A stretch of DNA of 62,645 bases from assembly GCF_010858045.1 (NCBI RefSeq), contig NZ_JAAGVC010000033.1, forward strand, positions 1 through 62,645. The letters run 5' to 3'. Positions 1-9,689 of the stretch are shown piece after piece. The notes below the pieces were generated by a model that made no database searches, had not been told where the DNA came from, and was given only the letters and a program-made list of their open reading frames with translations. The translations under genes were made by a program, and so were the position numbers. The number at the start of each line of letters is the position of its first letter. The first letter of the stretch is position 1. Source of the stretch: Nocardia cyriacigeorgica. GTDB lineage: Bacteria > Actinomycetota > Actinomycetes > Mycobacteriales > Mycobacteriaceae.

Positions 1-2
1 GC

Positions 3-431
3 CTCCAAGCCATCCACCACTCCGCAACCCTAGAAAAACAACGCACCACCACCCCCACCGTCCTCCGCACCGAATCCCGAGTAGAAACCTCCCCCGCCTG
101 GCTCCTCCGCCTGGCCGGCTGGGCCCGAGCCCAACGCACCTTCGAAACGGCCACAACGGTTCCCCTGATGAACACCACCATCAGCAACGTCCCGCCGGTC
201 GCGACCGACCTCGAATTCCTCGGGAGACCGATAGCCAGGATCTTCGGCGTGCTACCGACGATGGATGGGGACGGTTTGCGTCACCTGATCACGTCGCAGG
301 GCGAGGAGATCGTCATCTCGTTCAGCACGGATACGTCGATGATGCCGGACCCGGAGCACTACGGCGACCTGCTCCGCGAATCGTTCCGCTCGCTCGGCGA
401 CGCTCTCACCCAACAGCCGACCAACCACTGA
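3..431 (+). CDS. WS/DGAT-family O-acyltransferase, C-terminal part (5' end outside window)
   Basis: The reading frame is open from the left edge, so only the last 142 residues are seen. They match the C-terminal domain of wax ester synthase/diacylglycerol acyltransferases: an N-V-P motif (TTISNVPP) after a variable region, then a G-R-P-I segment, a short P-x-x-D-G-x-G-L motif and a final D-P-E-H-Y helix, which is the usual order in this family. These enzymes join acyl-CoA to diacylglycerol or fatty alcohol to form storage lipid and are present in many copies in Nocardia and Mycobacterium. The catalytic HHxxxDG motif lies in the missing N-terminal half, so activity cannot be judged. An internal ATG at 168 is not the start because homology extends upstream of it. 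Confidence 0.75.
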   Translation, partial: LQAIHHSATLEKQRTTTPTVLRTESRVETSPAWLLRLAGWARAQRTFETATTVPLMNTTISNVPPVATDLEFLGRPIARIFGVLPTMDGDGLRHLITSQGEEIVISFSTDTSMMPDPEHYGDLLRESFRSLGDALTQQPTNH

Positions 432-902
432 CACATGGCGACGCGCCGACCGCACACACGGGCCGGGCCGCCGCATTCGACACCGTCAGTGGCGCGCTCC
501 GCCACTCATGGGGTTGAGCTGCGACGAGGCATGGCAGCGATTGCTCCGATCGCTCATCACCAGGCTCGCCGGCACACCGGATCGGCACGCCCCACCTGGC
601 GGGCCAACCCGCGGGCGAGAACGCCCGGCATTGGCCGGATTGCCTGGCAGGCAACTACGTCTGTGTCGGCTGGGCGGCTGGGACGAGTCGGCGATCTCGT
701 CCTGACTGTCCTAGCCACTGGCGGAGGCTCGACGTTCTTCGGCAAGGTGGCCGGTCGCATCGGATCTCACCTGGGCAAGTTGCTCACCAACTCGGTCCCG
801 GCCACACCATCCGCTGATCAACAAGGTGATCGGCGGCAACCGCGTCGCGGATTACGGAGCGAACCCGCAGGTCCCAAGCCCGATCGAGGTCTTCCCTGTC
901 GC
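432..902. other. Gene-poor stretch with possible decayed coding remnant
   Basis: No intact gene is convincing here. Long open frames exist but are rich in Arg and Pro and have no ribosome binding site, as expected for non-coding high-GC DNA. A short piece of plus-strand frame ending at the TAG at 904-906 (...GGNRVADYGANPQVPSP...) has protein-like composition. The stretch just upstream of it reads better in another frame, which suggests a frameshifted gene end. It cannot be assigned to a family. Confidence 0.35.
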
Positions 903-1316
903 CTAGGCTTTTGCTTTCGCCGCGATCATTGCCTCGGCAATCGTCGCGTGGTCACAACCTTCCCAGGTGGCCGGCTGCAGATTGCGGGCCTGAACGAACT
1001 GGTCGAGCATCGACTCCAGTTCTCGGCGGTGCTTGGTCAACGACCGTGAGACGAGCTTGTGATGTGCCTCGGAAGTCTTCAGCACCGTGTGGGTGGTCCG
1101 CAGCTCGCGCAGACCGACTACCAGGGCGACATCAGCACGATACTGCTCACACAGAATATTCCGCGCACTGGCGATAGTCTGCTCGAAATGTTCCGGCTCG
1201 GTGACTCGCACCTGCTCGAGCCGCAGCCGCTGCCACAGGAACAACGATTTCTGTGCGACAACCAGCAGCTGCAAAGCTCTGCACGACCGAGCGGCGCACG
1301 GGCTCGCGCGCAGCAC
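903..1316 (-). CDS. Hypothetical helical protein, possibly 5'-truncated
   Basis: This 137-residue frame has a more natural composition than its surroundings from about residue 18 onward: a charged, mostly helical protein with many Arg, Glu and Ala residues and a central ALVVGLRELRTTHTV segment. I do not recognise the family. The first about 18 residues look unlike protein, and no well-spaced Shine-Dalgarno precedes the GTG at 1316, so the original start may be lost. It ends convergently with the possible remnant on the plus strand and lies next to the AIPR defence gene. It could be a remnant or a small accessory gene. Confidence 0.35.
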   Translation of the reverse strand: MLRASPCAARSCRALQLLVVAQKSLFLWQRLRLEQVRVTEPEHFEQTIASARNILCEQYRADVALVVGLRELRTTHTVLKTSEAHHKLVSRSLTKHRRELESMLDQFVQARNLQPATWEGCDHATIAEAMIAAKAKA

Positions 1317-1461
1317 CCCTCGGTCTCACGAAGCGGCCGGGCGGGCCGAGTCGTGCACCGTTTGCCGTCGAATAACATTGCTGTTCAGGTACTCTGACGA
1401 AACCCGGGCCGCGCAGTACCCGGAGTATCCAGCGAGACCACCCCGGCCAGAAAGGACGCGC

Positions 1462-3606
1462 GTGAGCAGCACCTCGCGTGGCGAGCATATCGATGTCCCC
1501 AGCCAGGTGCGTCAGGTAGCCCGCTTCCTTCGCAACACCTACATCGAGCCCGGGCTGCTCGACCTCAGCGATCTCGACGACAAGCCGGAAGAAGAACGTT
1601 CACCCCGAGCGCTTTCCCGGGCATTGGCCGCGCAGGCGGTCCGCGTCGTCACCGGATTCGGTCCCGAACAGGCCGCGCAAACGGTGATCGATGGTGTGGC
1701 CGACCAGGGAATCGACGCGTTGGCGGTCGTCGAGGGCCCTGACCCACACATCTACCTCGTGCAGGCGAAGTGGAGCAAGACCGGACGCGCCCCGAGTGAG
1801 CGGTCGGCCGTGCAGGAGTTACTGCACGGGCTGCGCCTCATCGACGATGAGGACTACGCGCCGTTCAATCCCCGCGGCCGGCATCTCGCCGAATACGCCG
1901 GAAAAGTAATGACCTCCGACGCGGTCCCGGTGACCCAGGTGATCGCTCTGATGCGGGCCGACGAGGTCACCCCTGGATTCCGGGACGCGATCGAGCACGG
2001 GGAGAAGGAGTTCAACCGGCACGGCGAAATCCTGAATCACCGGATCATTCTGGCCCCCGAGATCTGGCAGTCGGTACGCGATGATCATTCGGCAGATCCC
2101 ATTGTGCTGTCGGTCGATCTCTTTCCGTGGTTCAGTATCTCGACGCCATACGAGTCCTATCAGGGTGTTGTCGACGCCGAGCAGGTTGCCCAATGGGTGG
2201 ATGCCGGTTCGCACCTGTACAACTTGAACATTCGTAATCCACTCGGTCGCACGTCGATCAACAACGGTTTGATCGAAACCCTGACGACCGAGCCCTCTGC
2301 CTTCTGGTACTTCAACAACGGCATCACGATCCTCTGTGATTCGGTGCAGAAGGCGGGTCAGTCGATGCGAAATCCGTATAGTCGTCCGCTTGGGCTGACC
2401 TTGCATAACGCCAGCGTGGTCAACGGAGCCCAGACCGTCCGGTCCATCGCGGAGGCTGTGGCCTGCGAACCTGATGCCGCCGAGGCACAAGTCGGTGTCC
2501 GCATCATCGTGACCGGTGAAGAGAAGGAATTCGCCAAGAAGACCACTCAGGCCACGAACCGCCAAAACCGGGTCGAGCAGCGTGATTTCATAGCTCTGGA
2601 GTCGGTGCAGGCCGAAATCATGGCGGAGCTTCGTGCCGAGCTCGGCCTGGAATACGGTGTCAGGCGCGGCGAGCTCGACCCTCCGCCAGAGTCCGGCTGT
2701 TCGGTCGTGGAAGCTGCATGTGCATTGGCCTGTGCCCATCCGGACAGCCAGTACGCGGCGCGCATCGCGACCGACCTCGACGTCCTGTGGGAACGCGGCC
2801 CCCAGGGAATCCATGATGCCCTATTTCGCCCGCGTCCGAGCGCCTACCTACTGTGGAACGCCGTCAATATTTTACGGGAGGTGCGGACCAGCCTGTATGC
2901 CCTGCGCTCTCGTTACGAGGGGCGTGCGATTGCACTCGCCGAGCATGGCGTCTATCTGCTCGCCCACCTCGTGTTCCGGAGTCTCGACACCGAGGCCATC
3001 AGCGAACCGGACCAAGACCTCATCTGGCTGGCAGGGGCTCGACCGCAAGTCCCTGGGATCGTCGGTATCCTTCTGCCTGCGGTCGTTGCGGCGATCGACG
3101 ACCTATATGGAGAACGCTCGCAAATACGCGCTGTGTGCGCCGACGTCGAGCGCAGTCGCGAGGTTGTCGCACGTGTCCTCGCCGGAGACGCGGACCAGTC
3201 GGCGCCAATTGCTGGAAACAAGTACAAGCGCAGTCGCACGACGAAACGCCAACGGCGCCCGACTGCCGTGTCGGTGTTGATCGACCGGAATGTCCTGCCC
3301 GAGGGCGAACCCCTGACGTTGGTCGCCGGCCACCCTTCCGAGGCCGAAGCGATGCGGGACTGGCTTGCCGAGGACCCCCAACGTGCGAGAGCAACCTGGG
3401 CTCTGCATCGGTTGAAGCCGATCCTGTGGGCCGTCGACGGCAAACAGTATTCACCCTCTGGCCTGGTCAGTCTCATGTGGGAGTGGGCAGGCTGGGCGAA
3501 CCGCCCGGTCGCCAACCAGGGCACCCGGCGTTGGGTGACGTCGACTGGCGACACATTGGCTGATCTCGCCTGGCGGGCACTCGAGGAACTCGAGGAGTCC
3601 GACTGA
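1462..3606 (+). CDS. AIPR-family abortive phage infection protein with nuclease-like N-terminus and RAMA-like C-terminus
   Basis: The 714-residue product belongs to the AIPR (abortive infection phage resistance) family. The signature segments are WYFNNGITILCD near residue 285, an N-A-S-V-V-N-G-A-Q-T segment, and ATNRQNRVEQRDF near 370. The first 130 residues carry GIDALAV near 83 followed by YLVQAKW near 99, the spacing of a PD-(D/E)xK Mrr-like nuclease core with Q-x-K as last motif. The last about 100 residues (LPEGEPLTLVAG, then GKQYSPSGLVSL and a closing Trp motif) resemble the RAMA domain, proposed to bind modified DNA. GTG at 1462 is chosen because GAAAGGA lies at a normal distance upstream; the frame is open further 5' but without homology. 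It is a single gene, convergent with the kinase. Confidence 0.8.
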   Translation: MSSTSRGEHIDVPSQVRQVARFLRNTYIEPGLLDLSDLDDKPEEERSPRALSRALAAQAVRVVTGFGPEQAAQTVIDGVADQGIDALAVVEGPDPHIYLVQAKWSKTGRAPSERSAVQELLHGLRLIDDEDYAPFNPRGRHLAEYAGKVMTSDAVPVTQVIALMRADEVTPGFRDAIEHGEKEFNRHGEILNHRIILAPEIWQSVRDDHSADPIVLSVDLFPWFSISTPYESYQGVVDAEQVAQWVDAGSHLYNLNIRNPLGRTSINNGLIETLTTEPSAFWYFNNGITILCDSVQKAGQSMRNPYSRPLGLTLHNASVVNGAQTVRSIAEAVACEPDAAEAQVGVRIIVTGEEKEFAKKTTQATNRQNRVEQRDFIALESVQAEIMAELRAELGLEYGVRRGELDPPPESGCSVVEAACALACAHPDSQYAARIATDLDVLWERGPQGIHDALFRPRPSAYLLWNAVNILREVRTSLYALRSRYEGRAIALAEHGVYLLAHLVFRSLDTEAISEPDQDLIWLAGARPQVPGIVGILLPAVVAAIDDLYGERSQIRAVCADVERSREVVARVLAGDADQSAPIAGNKYKRSRTTKRQRRPTAVSVLIDRNVLPEGEPLTLVAGHPSEAEAMRDWLAEDPQRARATWALHRLKPILWAVDGKQYSPSGLVSLMWEWAGWANRPVANQGTRRWVTSTGDTLADLAWRALEELEESD

Positions 3607-3649
3607 TTCGGTGACTCGGGGTTGCGAACCACGCGTAGCCGCCGGCCAT

Positions 3650-5200
3650 TCAGAGTGCGGCCAGCAGCTCCCCCACCTCCACGGTGAAGGGATCGCGGTG
3701 ACCTTTGATCATCGTCAGATCCTCCAGCAGCGCGTGCAGCATCGCGCGGGCGGCCGCGAGGTCACCGGTCTCACGTTTCAGATCCCCGATCTCGAAGCGC
3801 AGGTCCAGCGCCAATTCGGATCCGCTGCCGTCGGCGGCGGTCACCTCGGCGAGCACCTGTTCGAGTTCGGCCAGGCCGGTCTCGATGTCCCCCAACGCCA
3901 TCCGCCCGCGAGCAGCGCCGGCGCGGCATTCCAGGGCGGAGCGGCTGAGGCGGCCCTCGGCGCGCTGGTAGGCCTTGGCGAGCAGGTCGAATTCGCGGCA
4001 GGCGCGGCGATCCTCGCCGGCCAGCGCCCATGCCGCGGCTACCTGCTTGCGCAGGCTCAGCACCTGGACGTTTTCCTTGCCCAATACCGAGGCGGCGCTG
4101 TCGATCACCGTGCTCAGCGCATCCGCGGCCTGCGCGAATCGTCCGCTCTCGAGCAGCGACCAGTAGCGGTGCTCGGCATCCGATATCGCGGTCTGCATAT
4201 GCTGCGCCGACATCGGCGCGGTGGGCGCCGACGGCTGCGGCCGCAGGCGGGTGGGTTCGATCTGGCCAATCTCCAGCGGCGCGTTCGGCCGCCGGAATAT
4301 GCGCGTCGGATCCGGGAATCCGGGCAGGTACAGCTCGGTGGGTGCCACAGGGGTACCCGGTCCGGGCAGGAACGGCAGGAGGCGCTCATAGACGGTGAAG
4401 GCATCGGCGGGGCGGCGCTGTGGGTCCTTCTGCACCAGATCGAGCACGAGCTGTTCGAACTCCGGTGGAACGTCGAGACCGAGTTGCCGCAGCGGAACCG
4501 GCGCCTGTTCGGTATGCGCCAGCATGATCGAGAACTCCGAGTCGGCCTCGAACAGCGGTTGGCCGCTGATCATTTCGTGAATCAGGCAGCCGAGCGCATA
4601 CAGGTCGCTGAGCGGAGTGACCCGGCGGCCGTGCACCCGTTCGGGAGCCATATAGCGAAGCGTGCCGATCTGCTGGCCGGTAACCGTCAGCTTCGGTGCC
4701 GAACTGTCGAGGATGGCGGCGATACCGAAGTCGATGACCTTCACCGCACCGTCGCGGGTGATCAGAACGTTCCCGGGTTTGAGATCGCGATGCACGACCG
4801 GCAACGCGTGGGCGTACGACAGCACTGTGGCGATCTGGGCGGCCACCGACGCCACCCACGACAGTGGCAGCGGGTGGTCCGGATCGATGTAGTTCTGCAA
4901 CGGAACACCGTCGATGAGTTCCATCACCAGGTAGACCGTCTCGAACGACGCATCCAGCACGGCGTCGAACACCTGCGGTACCCCATGGTGACGGATACGC
5001 GCGGTGACCCTGGCTTCGCGGCGGAAGCGCTCGGTGAATTCCTCGGCCTGCTCCGCGGTCACCACCTGGTCGACGCGAATGGTTTTCACCGCGACTTCCC
5101 GGTCGAGCACGATGTCGTAGCCACGCCATACCGAGCCCATGCCACCGGATGAGATCTGTTCGGTGAGCTCGTACCGGTTATCGATGCGCCGCACCCGCAT
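3650..5200 (-). CDS. PknB-type serine/threonine protein kinase with TPR-like C-terminus
   Basis: The 516-residue protein has a complete Hanks-type kinase domain in residues 10-275: glycine loop SSGGMGSVWRG at 17-27, ATP-binding Lys39 in VAVKTI, catalytic loop HRDLKPGN at 137-144, DFG at 157-159 and APE at 185-187. All key residues are present, so it should phosphorylate Ser/Thr. A Pro-rich linker follows, then about 180 residues of alanine-rich helix pairs resembling tetratricopeptide repeats. No membrane segment is present, so it is cytosolic, unlike classical PknA/PknB. It is the last same-strand gene after hsdR, 98 bp downstream, and may belong to the type I operon. Kinases occur in BREX-2 and other defence loci, but a role here is inference. 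Confidence 0.88.
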   Translation of the reverse strand: MRVRRIDNRYELTEQISSGGMGSVWRGYDIVLDREVAVKTIRVDQVVTAEQAEEFTERFRREARVTARIRHHGVPQVFDAVLDASFETVYLVMELIDGVPLQNYIDPDHPLPLSWVASVAAQIATVLSYAHALPVVHRDLKPGNVLITRDGAVKVIDFGIAAILDSSAPKLTVTGQQIGTLRYMAPERVHGRRVTPLSDLYALGCLIHEMISGQPLFEADSEFSIMLAHTEQAPVPLRQLGLDVPPEFEQLVLDLVQKDPQRRPADAFTVYERLLPFLPGPGTPVAPTELYLPGFPDPTRIFRRPNAPLEIGQIEPTRLRPQPSAPTAPMSAQHMQTAISDAEHRYWSLLESGRFAQAADALSTVIDSAASVLGKENVQVLSLRKQVAAAWALAGEDRRACREFDLLAKAYQRAEGRLSRSALECRAGAARGRMALGDIETGLAELEQVLAEVTAADGSGSELALDLRFEIGDLKRETGDLAAARAMLHALLEDLTMIKGHRDPFTVEVGELLAAL

Positions 5201-5298
5201 TGACCGTCCCCTGTTCCCCTACACCACTATCGGCAGGCTTCGCCGCGCCCGCACCATATGCGACCCGGCTGGCGACGCGGCCGAACCTGGCACGCCGA

Positions 5299-8200
5299 TC
5301 ACGCTACGCCGTCCAAACCGTGCTGTCGCCGGATCATCCGCCAGGCGGCGCGGCTTGCGTGCCGGTTGAGCGTTTCCTTGAACGCGGGCTCGGAACTGCT
5401 GAAGTACTTGTTGCCGAGGTCGGCGACGGTGTCGAAATGTTCCATCATCTTGTCCTGGAACACCTCGACGAATTTGCCCTGGAATTCGTCTTCGCTGCGG
5501 TTGGCGACGGCGGCCAGCTGCACCCCGGGATCGGCCAGTGCCTCCTGGTACGGCTTGGCCAGGTCGCCTTCGTCGAATTCGGTGCCGAACCGTTCGTTGA
5601 GTTGCTCGATCAGCTCCGAGAGCAGCGATTTCTCCGGCTCCTTCGGCGCGGCAGCGTTCTCGCCGAACCCGGGCAGTGTGGCCGGACCTTCCGGTGCCAG
5701 CCCAAGATCGAGGTCCCCGATGTGCTGAACCCTGACGTGGCTGAGATCCACCTGCCCCACATCCACACCGCCGTCGGCGCGACGCGGCAGCACGTTCAGC
5801 AGATGCTTGCCGTACAGATGCAGCAGTTCGAGCTCGGCATCCTGATACGGCACGATCTGGGCGAGGAACCCGTACTTGCGCACGTAATCGCGCAGCTCGA
5901 TCCGGAACTGTTCGGCCAGCTCCACATCCGATTCCTCATCGCTATGCAGCAGCGCGCTGAACCGGTCGACCGCGGGCTGAAGGTGCCGATACAGCTCCGC
6001 GTGCAGCTTCTGCCACTTGGCCTGCGATCCGGCCGCCTGCTGTTCGGCGACCAGGTATGCCTCCGCGAACGACCGCATCTCCGATTCGATCAGGATCGGT
6101 GCGGCCATCACCTTGGTCTGTGCCAGATACAGCAGGTTCGGGTCGGTCGGCATCGTCTCGGCCAGCTCGTAGTACGGCCGGAACGATTCCTGGATGTCCT
6201 CACCGTCATTGGCGAAATCGAGCACGGCGAGATCGGCCTGGGTTTTCAGCTCATGGGTGCGGTTGAGCCGCGACAAGGTCTGCACCGCGGCGATACCGTG
6301 CAGCTTCTTGTTCACGTACATGGTGGTGAGCAGCGGCTGATCGAAACCGGTCTGGTATTTCTCGGCGACCACCAGGATCCGGTACTCCTGCTGCCCGGCA
6401 CCGCCCGAACGGGTGGCGAGGTCGTCCGCGCGGGTGTAGGCGAAGGCCTTCGGCAGCTGGGATTCCGGCAAACCGCCGTTCTCCTTGGATTCGGTGGTCT
6501 CCTCACCCTCGTAGTCGAGGGCACCCGAGAATGCCACCAGCACACCGATATCCGGATACTTCTTGTCGTAACCGATATCGGCCAGGTGTCGTTTGATCGC
6601 CCGCGCCATCGCGACGGCGCTCTTACGGGAATCGGTGACAACCATCGCCTTGGCCCGGCCGCCCAGCAGATCCCGGGTGTGTTCGACGAAGTGCTCCACG
6701 ATCACCTGCGCTTGCTGCACAACCGTGGAGGGATGGGTGAGTGCGAACCGGGCCAGCATCGTCTTGGCCTTGGATTCGGGGACCTCACGGTCGGAGGGGT
6801 TCTCGTTGACGAGGCGGTAGAACGTCTTGTAGGTGACGTAGTTGCGCAGCGGGTCGAGGATGAAGCCTTCCTCGATGGCCTGGCGCATCGAATAGGTGTG
6901 GAAGGGGCGATACCGGTCGCCGTCCAAGGTGCCGAACGATTCGAGGGTCTTGGCCTTGGGCGTTGCCGTGAAGGCGAAGTACGACAGATTCGGCGCCTGC
7001 GCGCGTTCGGCCGCCTTACGGTCGAGACGCTGTTCCAGCTTCAGCTCCGTCGCGCCGTTGTCCTCGTCGTCGGCATCCAGGCCGAGATCGCGCAAGGCCG
7101 CGCGGACCGCGGTCGCGGCATCACCGGACTGTGACGAATGCGCCTCGTCCACGATGATCGCGAACTTCCCGCCACGCAGCTCGGTGGGATTGCGGCGCAG
7201 GAAATCCAGCAGCGCCGGGAAAGTGTGCAGGGTGACGGTGATGATCTTGCCGGATTCCTGGGTGAGCGCCTTGGCCAGCTGCTCGGATTTCGCCCCCTGC
7301 TTATCGTCGATCTTGACGACCAGCCCATGCACCCGCTCGAAACTGCCGACGGTCTCGCGCAGCTGACTGTCCAGATTGCGCCGGTCGGTAATGATGATGA
7401 TCTTGTCGAACACCGGAGTGCCAGGCTGCAGCCCGGCCGCCGGATCGAGCAGCGCAGGGTCAGCAGCGGTGTGCAGATCGGTGAGCCGGTGCGCGAGCCA
7501 GCCGATGGTGTTCGACTTACCCGAGCCGGCCGAGGCCATCACCAGATAGTTGTGTCCCGCGCCGTGCGTGGCCGCATGCGCGGTGAGCTTCTTGACCACA
7601 TCCCACTGGTGGTAACGCGGGAAGATGATCGTCCGGTTGCCCCGCCCGCCCGGGCCTTTCGACTCGTGCGTATGCACGAACCGTTCCAGCAGATCGAGCC
7701 AGTTGTCCGGATGCCAGATCTGATCCCACAGGTAGGCCGTCGCATGCTTGCCCTCCACCGTCGGCGCCGGATTGCCAGCACCACCGGCCTTCCCCGGCCC
7801 CTCGGAACCGGTATTGAACGGCAGAAACCGCGTCTTCTTACCCTTCAGCTGGGTCGCCACGAACACCAGGTGCGGATCGACCGCGAAGTTCGCGATCACC
7901 CGCCGGGTGAAGATCAGCTCGCTGGGATCGCGTTCGCTGCGATACTGCTCTTTCGCATGCTCCACAGTCTGCCCGGTGAGCGGATTCTTCAACTCCGCCG
8001 TCGCCACCGGAATCCCATTGAGCAGCAAGGCGAGATCGAGCCGATGCTTGGCATCGGCCTGCTTCGTCGCATACGGCAGCTCCCGCACCACGGTGAGCCG
8101 ATTCTTGCTGTAATCATCCAGGTCATCCGCCGAAGTCACCAAATTTGGCTTGAAATACGCCAGCCTGATCCGCACCCCACGATCCTTCACCCCCGAGCGC

Positions 8201-8466
8201 AGCGTCTCGATCAGCCCCTTCACCCCGATCTGCTGATCCACCGCCTTCGCGAACCCCAGCTCGGCGGCATGCTGGTCACCACCGTAGAAGGAGACCAGCT
8301 CATCCCACTCCTGCTGCTGAGTGGCGCCGATGAAGGCGAGCAGTTCACCCAGGTCCATGCCGAGCTCGGGCTTGTACTCGTGCGGATTACCCTGGTACCA
8401 GCCATTTTCATGCATGGCTGCGACGATGGAATCGCCGAAGGTGAGTTCGTCATGGACTGGGCTCAT
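5299..8466 (-). CDS. hsdR: Type I restriction endonuclease, translocase subunit R
   Basis: The 1055-residue protein is the motor and nuclease subunit of a type I restriction system. The N-terminus holds the PD-(D/E)xK core (RLDLALLLNG ... ATAELKN, about residues 143-160). The SF2 translocase follows, with Walker A SAGSGKSN near 310, a DEAH box (IIVDEAHSSQSGD) near 438, FTATPK, and a helicase C-terminal lobe with YQTGFDQPLL. The C-terminal helical region should contact HsdM. The start is the ATG at 8466, 5 nt after the hsdS stop; the frame is open upstream only because of high GC. It acts as R2M2S, cutting DNA far from unmethylated bipartite sites after translocation. Confidence 0.95.
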   Translation of the reverse strand: MSPVHDELTFGDSIVAAMHENGWYQGNPHEYKPELGMDLGELLAFIGATQQQEWDELVSFYGGDQHAAELGFAKAVDQQIGVKGLIETLRSGVKDRGVRIRLAYFKPNLVTSADDLDDYSKNRLTVVRELPYATKQADAKHRLDLALLLNGIPVATAELKNPLTGQTVEHAKEQYRSERDPSELIFTRRVIANFAVDPHLVFVATQLKGKKTRFLPFNTGSEGPGKAGGAGNPAPTVEGKHATAYLWDQIWHPDNWLDLLERFVHTHESKGPGGRGNRTIIFPRYHQWDVVKKLTAHAATHGAGHNYLVMASAGSGKSNTIGWLAHRLTDLHTAADPALLDPAAGLQPGTPVFDKIIIITDRRNLDSQLRETVGSFERVHGLVVKIDDKQGAKSEQLAKALTQESGKIITVTLHTFPALLDFLRRNPTELRGGKFAIIVDEAHSSQSGDAATAVRAALRDLGLDADDEDNGATELKLEQRLDRKAAERAQAPNLSYFAFTATPKAKTLESFGTLDGDRYRPFHTYSMRQAIEEGFILDPLRNYVTYKTFYRLVNENPSDREVPESKAKTMLARFALTHPSTVVQQAQVIVEHFVEHTRDLLGGRAKAMVVTDSRKSAVAMARAIKRHLADIGYDKKYPDIGVLVAFSGALDYEGEETTESKENGGLPESQLPKAFAYTRADDLATRSGGAGQQEYRILVVAEKYQTGFDQPLLTTMYVNKKLHGIAAVQTLSRLNRTHELKTQADLAVLDFANDGEDIQESFRPYYELAETMPTDPNLLYLAQTKVMAAPILIESEMRSFAEAYLVAEQQAAGSQAKWQKLHAELYRHLQPAVDRFSALLHSDEESDVELAEQFRIELRDYVRKYGFLAQIVPYQDAELELLHLYGKHLLNVLPRRADGGVDVGQVDLSHVRVQHIGDLDLGLAPEGPATLPGFGENAAAPKEPEKSLLSELIEQLNERFGTEFDEGDLAKPYQEALADPGVQLAAVANRSEDEFQGKFVEVFQDKMMEHFDTVADLGNKYFSSSEPAFKETLNRHASRAAWRMIRRQHGLDGVA

Positions 8467-8471
8467 TGCGA

Positions 8472-9689
8472 TTATACCCCCTGGGTTGTGTTTCGGCCGC
8501 TTGCGGTTGTTACGTCGAATTGGCCGGTTACGGCGGCGGTGATGAGGGCCTGGCGGCGTTCGGAAAGGAGGTGTAAAGCTGATAACAAGGTCGAGCAAGC
8601 CGACGATACCGAATCCATCGTCGACGACAGTTCTTCGATTAGCGGCTGAGGCGCCACCGGAATTGGTATCCTATAGCGACGCAACTGTTCCCCCGTCAAG
8701 TGAGGTATGGTCGCCAGGTTTCCTCCAGCATCAAATACCCCCGAAGTCTTGGCCAGCCGCAACCAATACATCAGCCACTCGACAGGCAGTTCGCCCCTGC
8801 TTCTCACACGGTGTAACGACTTTTGAAAGTAGCAGTCGTCAATTCTCCCGTCCCATACACCCGCCTCGGCGACACCGGCCCCACCCTCGCATACAAGCAG
8901 ATCACCCGGATTCAGTGAGTAGCGCCTGACCTCACTAGGGGTGAATTCCATGGTTGCGACGTCGTCGGTATTTATTTTGAACCAACCAACGTTGGCGTTT
9001 CGAAGGTACGGGCGCTGGCGATCACCGCCGGCACGTTCGGGATTCAGCATCTTGCCCAGTTCAGTATCGAAGTACGCGTATATTGGGCCGATCCCCCAGG
9101 TGGCCGGCACTTCTGGTAGCCAATCCCACCCCGTGGCCCGGCGCGGACCGTCGCAACCGGCACCCGAAAGCATGCTCCCAATGGCCGCTAGATTCCGATC
9201 CTCCAGCAGCTGGATCTGCCTTTTCCGAGCACTAACCAATTGATCGATGCGGGAGGTTTCGGCGTCGAGGAAGTCGGCGATGCGGCGCTGCTCCTCCAGC
9301 GGAGGCGGTGCCGGAATCAGCGTACTGTACGCAAACTCTCTCGATAGCCCCGGTACACCAACATCCTGTGAAGGGCCCTTCAAGTCAATCGCAAGCAGGA
9401 CGTAGTAGAGCCACCGCAGATTGACTCGAGTGAGACAAGAGTCGATGAAGTAGGACGTATCGATCGCGAACCCGTCACTAGAAATCCAGTGCACCGAACC
9501 ATAGCTACCCTTGCGCCCGACAACGATCGCAGGGCCACGAAAATTGGGAGAATTGTGGCTGCCTGATACTCCGCCCGAGCCTACTACGGGCACGTTCCCG
9601 TCGACCCTTGCATCAGAGGCCAGGGCATCGCCGTACGCCATGCGAGCGATCCGGCGTAATGGAATCCATCCCCGAACTGCGCTGCTCAC
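8472..9689 (-). CDS. hsdS: Type I restriction specificity subunit S
   Basis: This 405-residue protein sets the DNA target of the type I enzyme. It has the expected layout of two target-recognition domains, each followed by a conserved helix: LEEQRRIADFLDAETSRID near the middle and a weaker copy ending LLSERRQALITAAVTGQFDV at the C-terminus. The start is a GTG at 9689 whose G-T-G-A overlaps the hsdM stop, a typical coupled arrangement; the longer frame upstream lies inside hsdM. The TRD-coding stretches (about 8650-9000 and 9300-9600) look richer in A+T than flanking genes, as usual when TRDs are exchanged by recombination. Confidence 0.93.
   Translation of the reverse strand: MSSAVRGWIPLRRIARMAYGDALASDARVDGNVPVVGSGGVSGSHNSPNFRGPAIVVGRKGSYGSVHWISSDGFAIDTSYFIDSCLTRVNLRWLYYVLLAIDLKGPSQDVGVPGLSREFAYSTLIPAPPPLEEQRRIADFLDAETSRIDQLVSARKRQIQLLEDRNLAAIGSMLSGAGCDGPRRATGWDWLPEVPATWGIGPIYAYFDTELGKMLNPERAGGDRQRPYLRNANVGWFKINTDDVATMEFTPSEVRRYSLNPGDLLVCEGGAGVAEAGVWDGRIDDCYFQKSLHRVRSRGELPVEWLMYWLRLAKTSGVFDAGGNLATIPHLTGEQLRRYRIPIPVAPQPLIEELSSTMDSVSSACSTLLSALHLLSERRQALITAAVTGQFDVTTASGRNTTQGV

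Noticed and set aside
435..1049. 204-codon frame after the acyltransferase end
   Set aside because: Composition is Arg/Pro-rich with no ribosome site; only short parts look protein-like and these are in other frames.
3611..5152. 513-codon plus-strand open frame opposite the kinase
   Set aside because: It is the antisense shadow of the kinase gene: composition is unnatural (His/Arg/Gln-rich), and the minus strand has full kinase motifs.
5200..8649. Long plus-strand open frames opposite hsdR
   Set aside because: Shadows of high-GC coding sequence; no ribosome site and no motif, while the other strand encodes a complete HsdR.
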